Below, in pieces: positions 62,496-64,000 of a stretch of DNA of 64,000 nt (its first letter is position 1; each line of letters opens with the position of its first letter). The position numbers and the translations under genes are program-made. The stretch is from Levilactobacillus lanxiensis (GTDB lineage Bacteria > Bacillota > Bacilli > Lactobacillales > Lactobacillaceae). Below the pieces are notes generated by a model. The model did not search any database. It saw only the letters and a program-made list of their open reading frames with translations, and was not told the origin of the DNA. Location: positions 1 to 64,000 of the forward strand of contig NZ_BOLN01000002.1 of NCBI RefSeq assembly GCF_016861655.1, read 5' to 3'.

Positions 62496-63017
62496 TTATT
62501 GATTTGTGCCGTCATTGGTTGTGCCAGTTGTCGTTTGGCCACCCGTGTCGGTATTGTCGGTCGTGTCATTTGCCGTATCGGCGTTGTCCGTTGAACTTTC
62601 TTCCGTAGTCGCTGAAGAGCTAACGGCGCTCGATGAAGTCTTCTTCTTTTTAGAATTAGTCGTTCCAGTCGTCGTCTTGCCAGTAGTGTTCTCCGCGGTA
62701 CTAGACTCGGTCGTAGAGGTCTTCTTGGCCGAGGAACTTTCCGTGTCCGTGGATGACTCGTCCTTCGATGAGGAATCACTGCTATCGGAACTGCTCTTAG
62801 AAGAGTCAGAATCCTTCTTCTTACTGTCGTCGCTAGCCTTTTTCTTCGAATCACTCGACGACATATTGTTGACCAGTGATGAGCTGGTGTTTGACACCCG
62901 CGTGGCGCCTTCGTTGGTCTTCGTCACCGTGTTCGTCACCACGTTAGTTGCCCCCAAGGCCAGAGCCATTGAGACAATTGCGAACGGCGTAATCAAGGGT
63001 GGTGTGCGATACCCCAT
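62496..63017 (-). CDS. Ser/Thr-rich anchored surface protein of unknown function
   Basis: A 173-residue protein with one N-terminal hydrophobic segment (ITPFAIVSMALALGATNVVT) that may be a membrane anchor or signal peptide, followed by about 140 residues made mostly of Ser, Thr, Lys, Asp and Glu in low-complexity order. It is likely an extended, possibly glycosylated stalk outside the cell. GGAGG lies before the ATG. No LPxTG is present. Next gene downstream is the membrane protein at 61507-62475. Confidence 0.72.
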   Translation of the reverse strand: MGYRTPPLITPFAIVSMALALGATNVVTNTVTKTNEGATRVSNTSSSLVNNMSSSDSKKKASDDSKKKDSDSSKSSSDSSDSSSKDESSTDTESSSAKKTSTTESSTAENTTGKTTTGTTNSKKKKTSSSAVSSSATTEESSTDNADTANDTTDNTDTGGQTTTGTTNDGTNQ

Positions 63018-63091
63018 GCGTCATTCCTCCTTCGTTTTGCCTAATTACGACTATTGTCGCATAGGAAACTCAAAAATCTTTCAAATTTATC

Positions 63092-63550
63092 TTAATTTTT
63101 CACTAAGTCTGCTTCCTGAACGCCGGCCGCCTTGCAGTCAGCGCAGAGGCCGTACAGTTCGAAGCTGTGCCCAGCAATTTCACAACCCGGTAATTGATCT
63201 GTGAAAAAGTCCATCGGGCACATCTGTAATTCAATCACCTTACCACAATTTTGACACACAAAATGATGATGGTGTTGGTGATGCAGGTCACACTGATACT
63301 TGACCCGCGCCCGTTCCTGTTCCGTGTTTTGCTCAACGATGCCAACCTCTTCAAATTCCTTGAGGTTACGGTAAACCGTGTTGTGGCTCATCCCCGGAAA
63401 CTCGGTCCGCATGTAAGCATCCACGGTCACCACGTCGGTGTAGTGGGCTTGGTTCGTCAGCAGAAACTCCAAGAGAGCATGCCGTTGCTTGGTCATCTTC
63501 AGTTTGTTCTTCTTTAAAATTGCGACGGCGGTGGTTAACGATTCTGCCAT
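63092..63550 (-). CDS. Fur-family metalloregulator
   Basis: A 152-residue regulator. Winged helix at 1-80 (KMTKQRHALLEFLLTNQAHY, PGMSHNTVYRNLKEFEEVGI), then the metal region DLHHQHHHHFVCQNCGKVIE and a second CxxC pair (LCADC) that forms the structural zinc site. It could be Zur, Fur or PerR; the extra His run and ELQMCPMD slightly favour Zur or Fur, but this is not secure. I chose ATG at 63550 with GGAGG 9 bases before; TTG three codons earlier overlaps that site. Confidence 0.85.
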   Translation of the reverse strand: MAESLTTAVAILKKNKLKMTKQRHALLEFLLTNQAHYTDVVTVDAYMRTEFPGMSHNTVYRNLKEFEEVGIVEQNTEQERARVKYQCDLHHQHHHHFVCQNCGKVIELQMCPMDFFTDQLPGCEIAGHSFELYGLCADCKAAGVQEADLVKN

Positions 63551-63591
63551 AGTGCCCAACCTCCTTCTTTCTCTGTCTTAACTGGTTCATA

Positions 63592-63843
63592 GGCCAGTGA
63601 AAATAAACGGGTATTGATGATGCTGGTCGTTCCCGGCGGCGGGCTCAACCTGCCCTGCTGTGGGGTCGCTTTCAGCCTGCGGGGCGGGCTTTCAGCTCGA
63701 CTTGAAACCTCGCTGAGGTTCGCGAGTTTCCAAGGTCGTCCCGTGGACTAGGCTGAGAAAGGACCTCAGCCAAGGCCACCGACACAGCTGGTCAGGTTGG
63801 CCCGCCTCTGGTCACTGATAGGGTGCGGTGATTTTCACTAGCC
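63592..63843 (-). repeat. SIR element 20 (long type)
   Basis: Minus strand: GGCTAGTGAAAATCACC..., GTGACCAGAGGCGGGCC, CAGCTGTGTCGGTGG, GGCTGAGG/CTCAGCC, CTTGGAAACTCGC/GCGAGGTTTCAAG, CCCCACAGCAGGGC and CCGCCGGGAACG, ending ATTTTCACTGGCC. The remaining 63844-64000 shows nothing certain. Confidence 0.88.
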
Positions 63844-64000
63844 GCTTAGCCCCACTACGAGGTTACCCATCGACCATTTCTATATTTCAATTTAATCTAA
63901 TTCATTCGCGATTGATTCACGAACTAAACAGGTTCACTTTAAACTCACCGGCCAACCAACCCACCGATAAGCCTAACACCCAATTCGGTTTAAACCAGTG

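Overview
The window looks like the chromosome of a lactic acid bacterium of the family Lactobacillaceae, most likely the Levilactobacillus brevis group. The signs are an araR/araBDA cluster beside GH43 and GH51 arabinofuranosidases, the protease-deficient amino acid lifestyle (Opp, PepN, PepD), a KxYKxGKxW/LPxTG surface adhesin, many small lysine-rich exported proteins, strong GGAGG ribosome binding sites and roughly 50% G+C. The genus is inference; the family is fairly secure. No rRNA, tRNA, CRISPR array, prophage or complete insertion sequence was seen.

Layout. 1-880: a decayed sugar-transporter tail and a maltose/galactoside O-acetyltransferase. 1656-12531: an arabinose and arabino-oligosaccharide locus with araA, araD, araB and araR on the minus strand. 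An ArsR-type regulator lies divergent from a plus-strand GH43 - LacY-like symporter - GH51 unit. Oligosaccharides would enter by the symporter and be cut inside the cell to arabinose, which AraA, AraB and AraD convert to xylulose 5-phosphate. 12710-16912: a UvrA paralogue and RecQ. 17279-19141: an OhrR-like redox regulator with a disulfide-reductase-like flavoprotein. 19337-25672: a voltage-gated K+ channel, dipeptidase PepD, a membrane NlpC/P60-like protein and aminopeptidase PepN. 25750-31293: two flavodoxins and a cluster of small secreted paralogues, some made by recent tandem duplication. 31540-34824: a large LRR/MucBP-like LPxTG adhesin. 35372-45822: GuaA, a GNAT protein, CoaA, a HelD-like helicase, a CPA2 antiporter and a histidine phosphatase. 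45900-46420: a type I toxin-antitoxin locus plus a solo antitoxin copy. 46944-55353: oppABCDF and a second oppA. 56181-57458: HflX. 58048-60953: a glutamine-type ABC transporter. 61507-63550: two cell-surface hypothetical proteins and a Fur-family regulator.

The most striking feature is a family of about 20 intergenic elements, called SIR (structured intergenic repeat) here. Most are 165-300 bp, with some short or truncated copies. They lie in either orientation between genes across the whole window. Each has an outer inverted repeat and, when complete, three internal hairpins around conserved single-stranded motifs. The paired segments differ between copies but keep pairing, which argues for a selected nucleic-acid structure. 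They carry no ORF and no U-run. They behave like a MITE-type mobile element or a high-copy structured RNA, and I do not recognise them as a named family.
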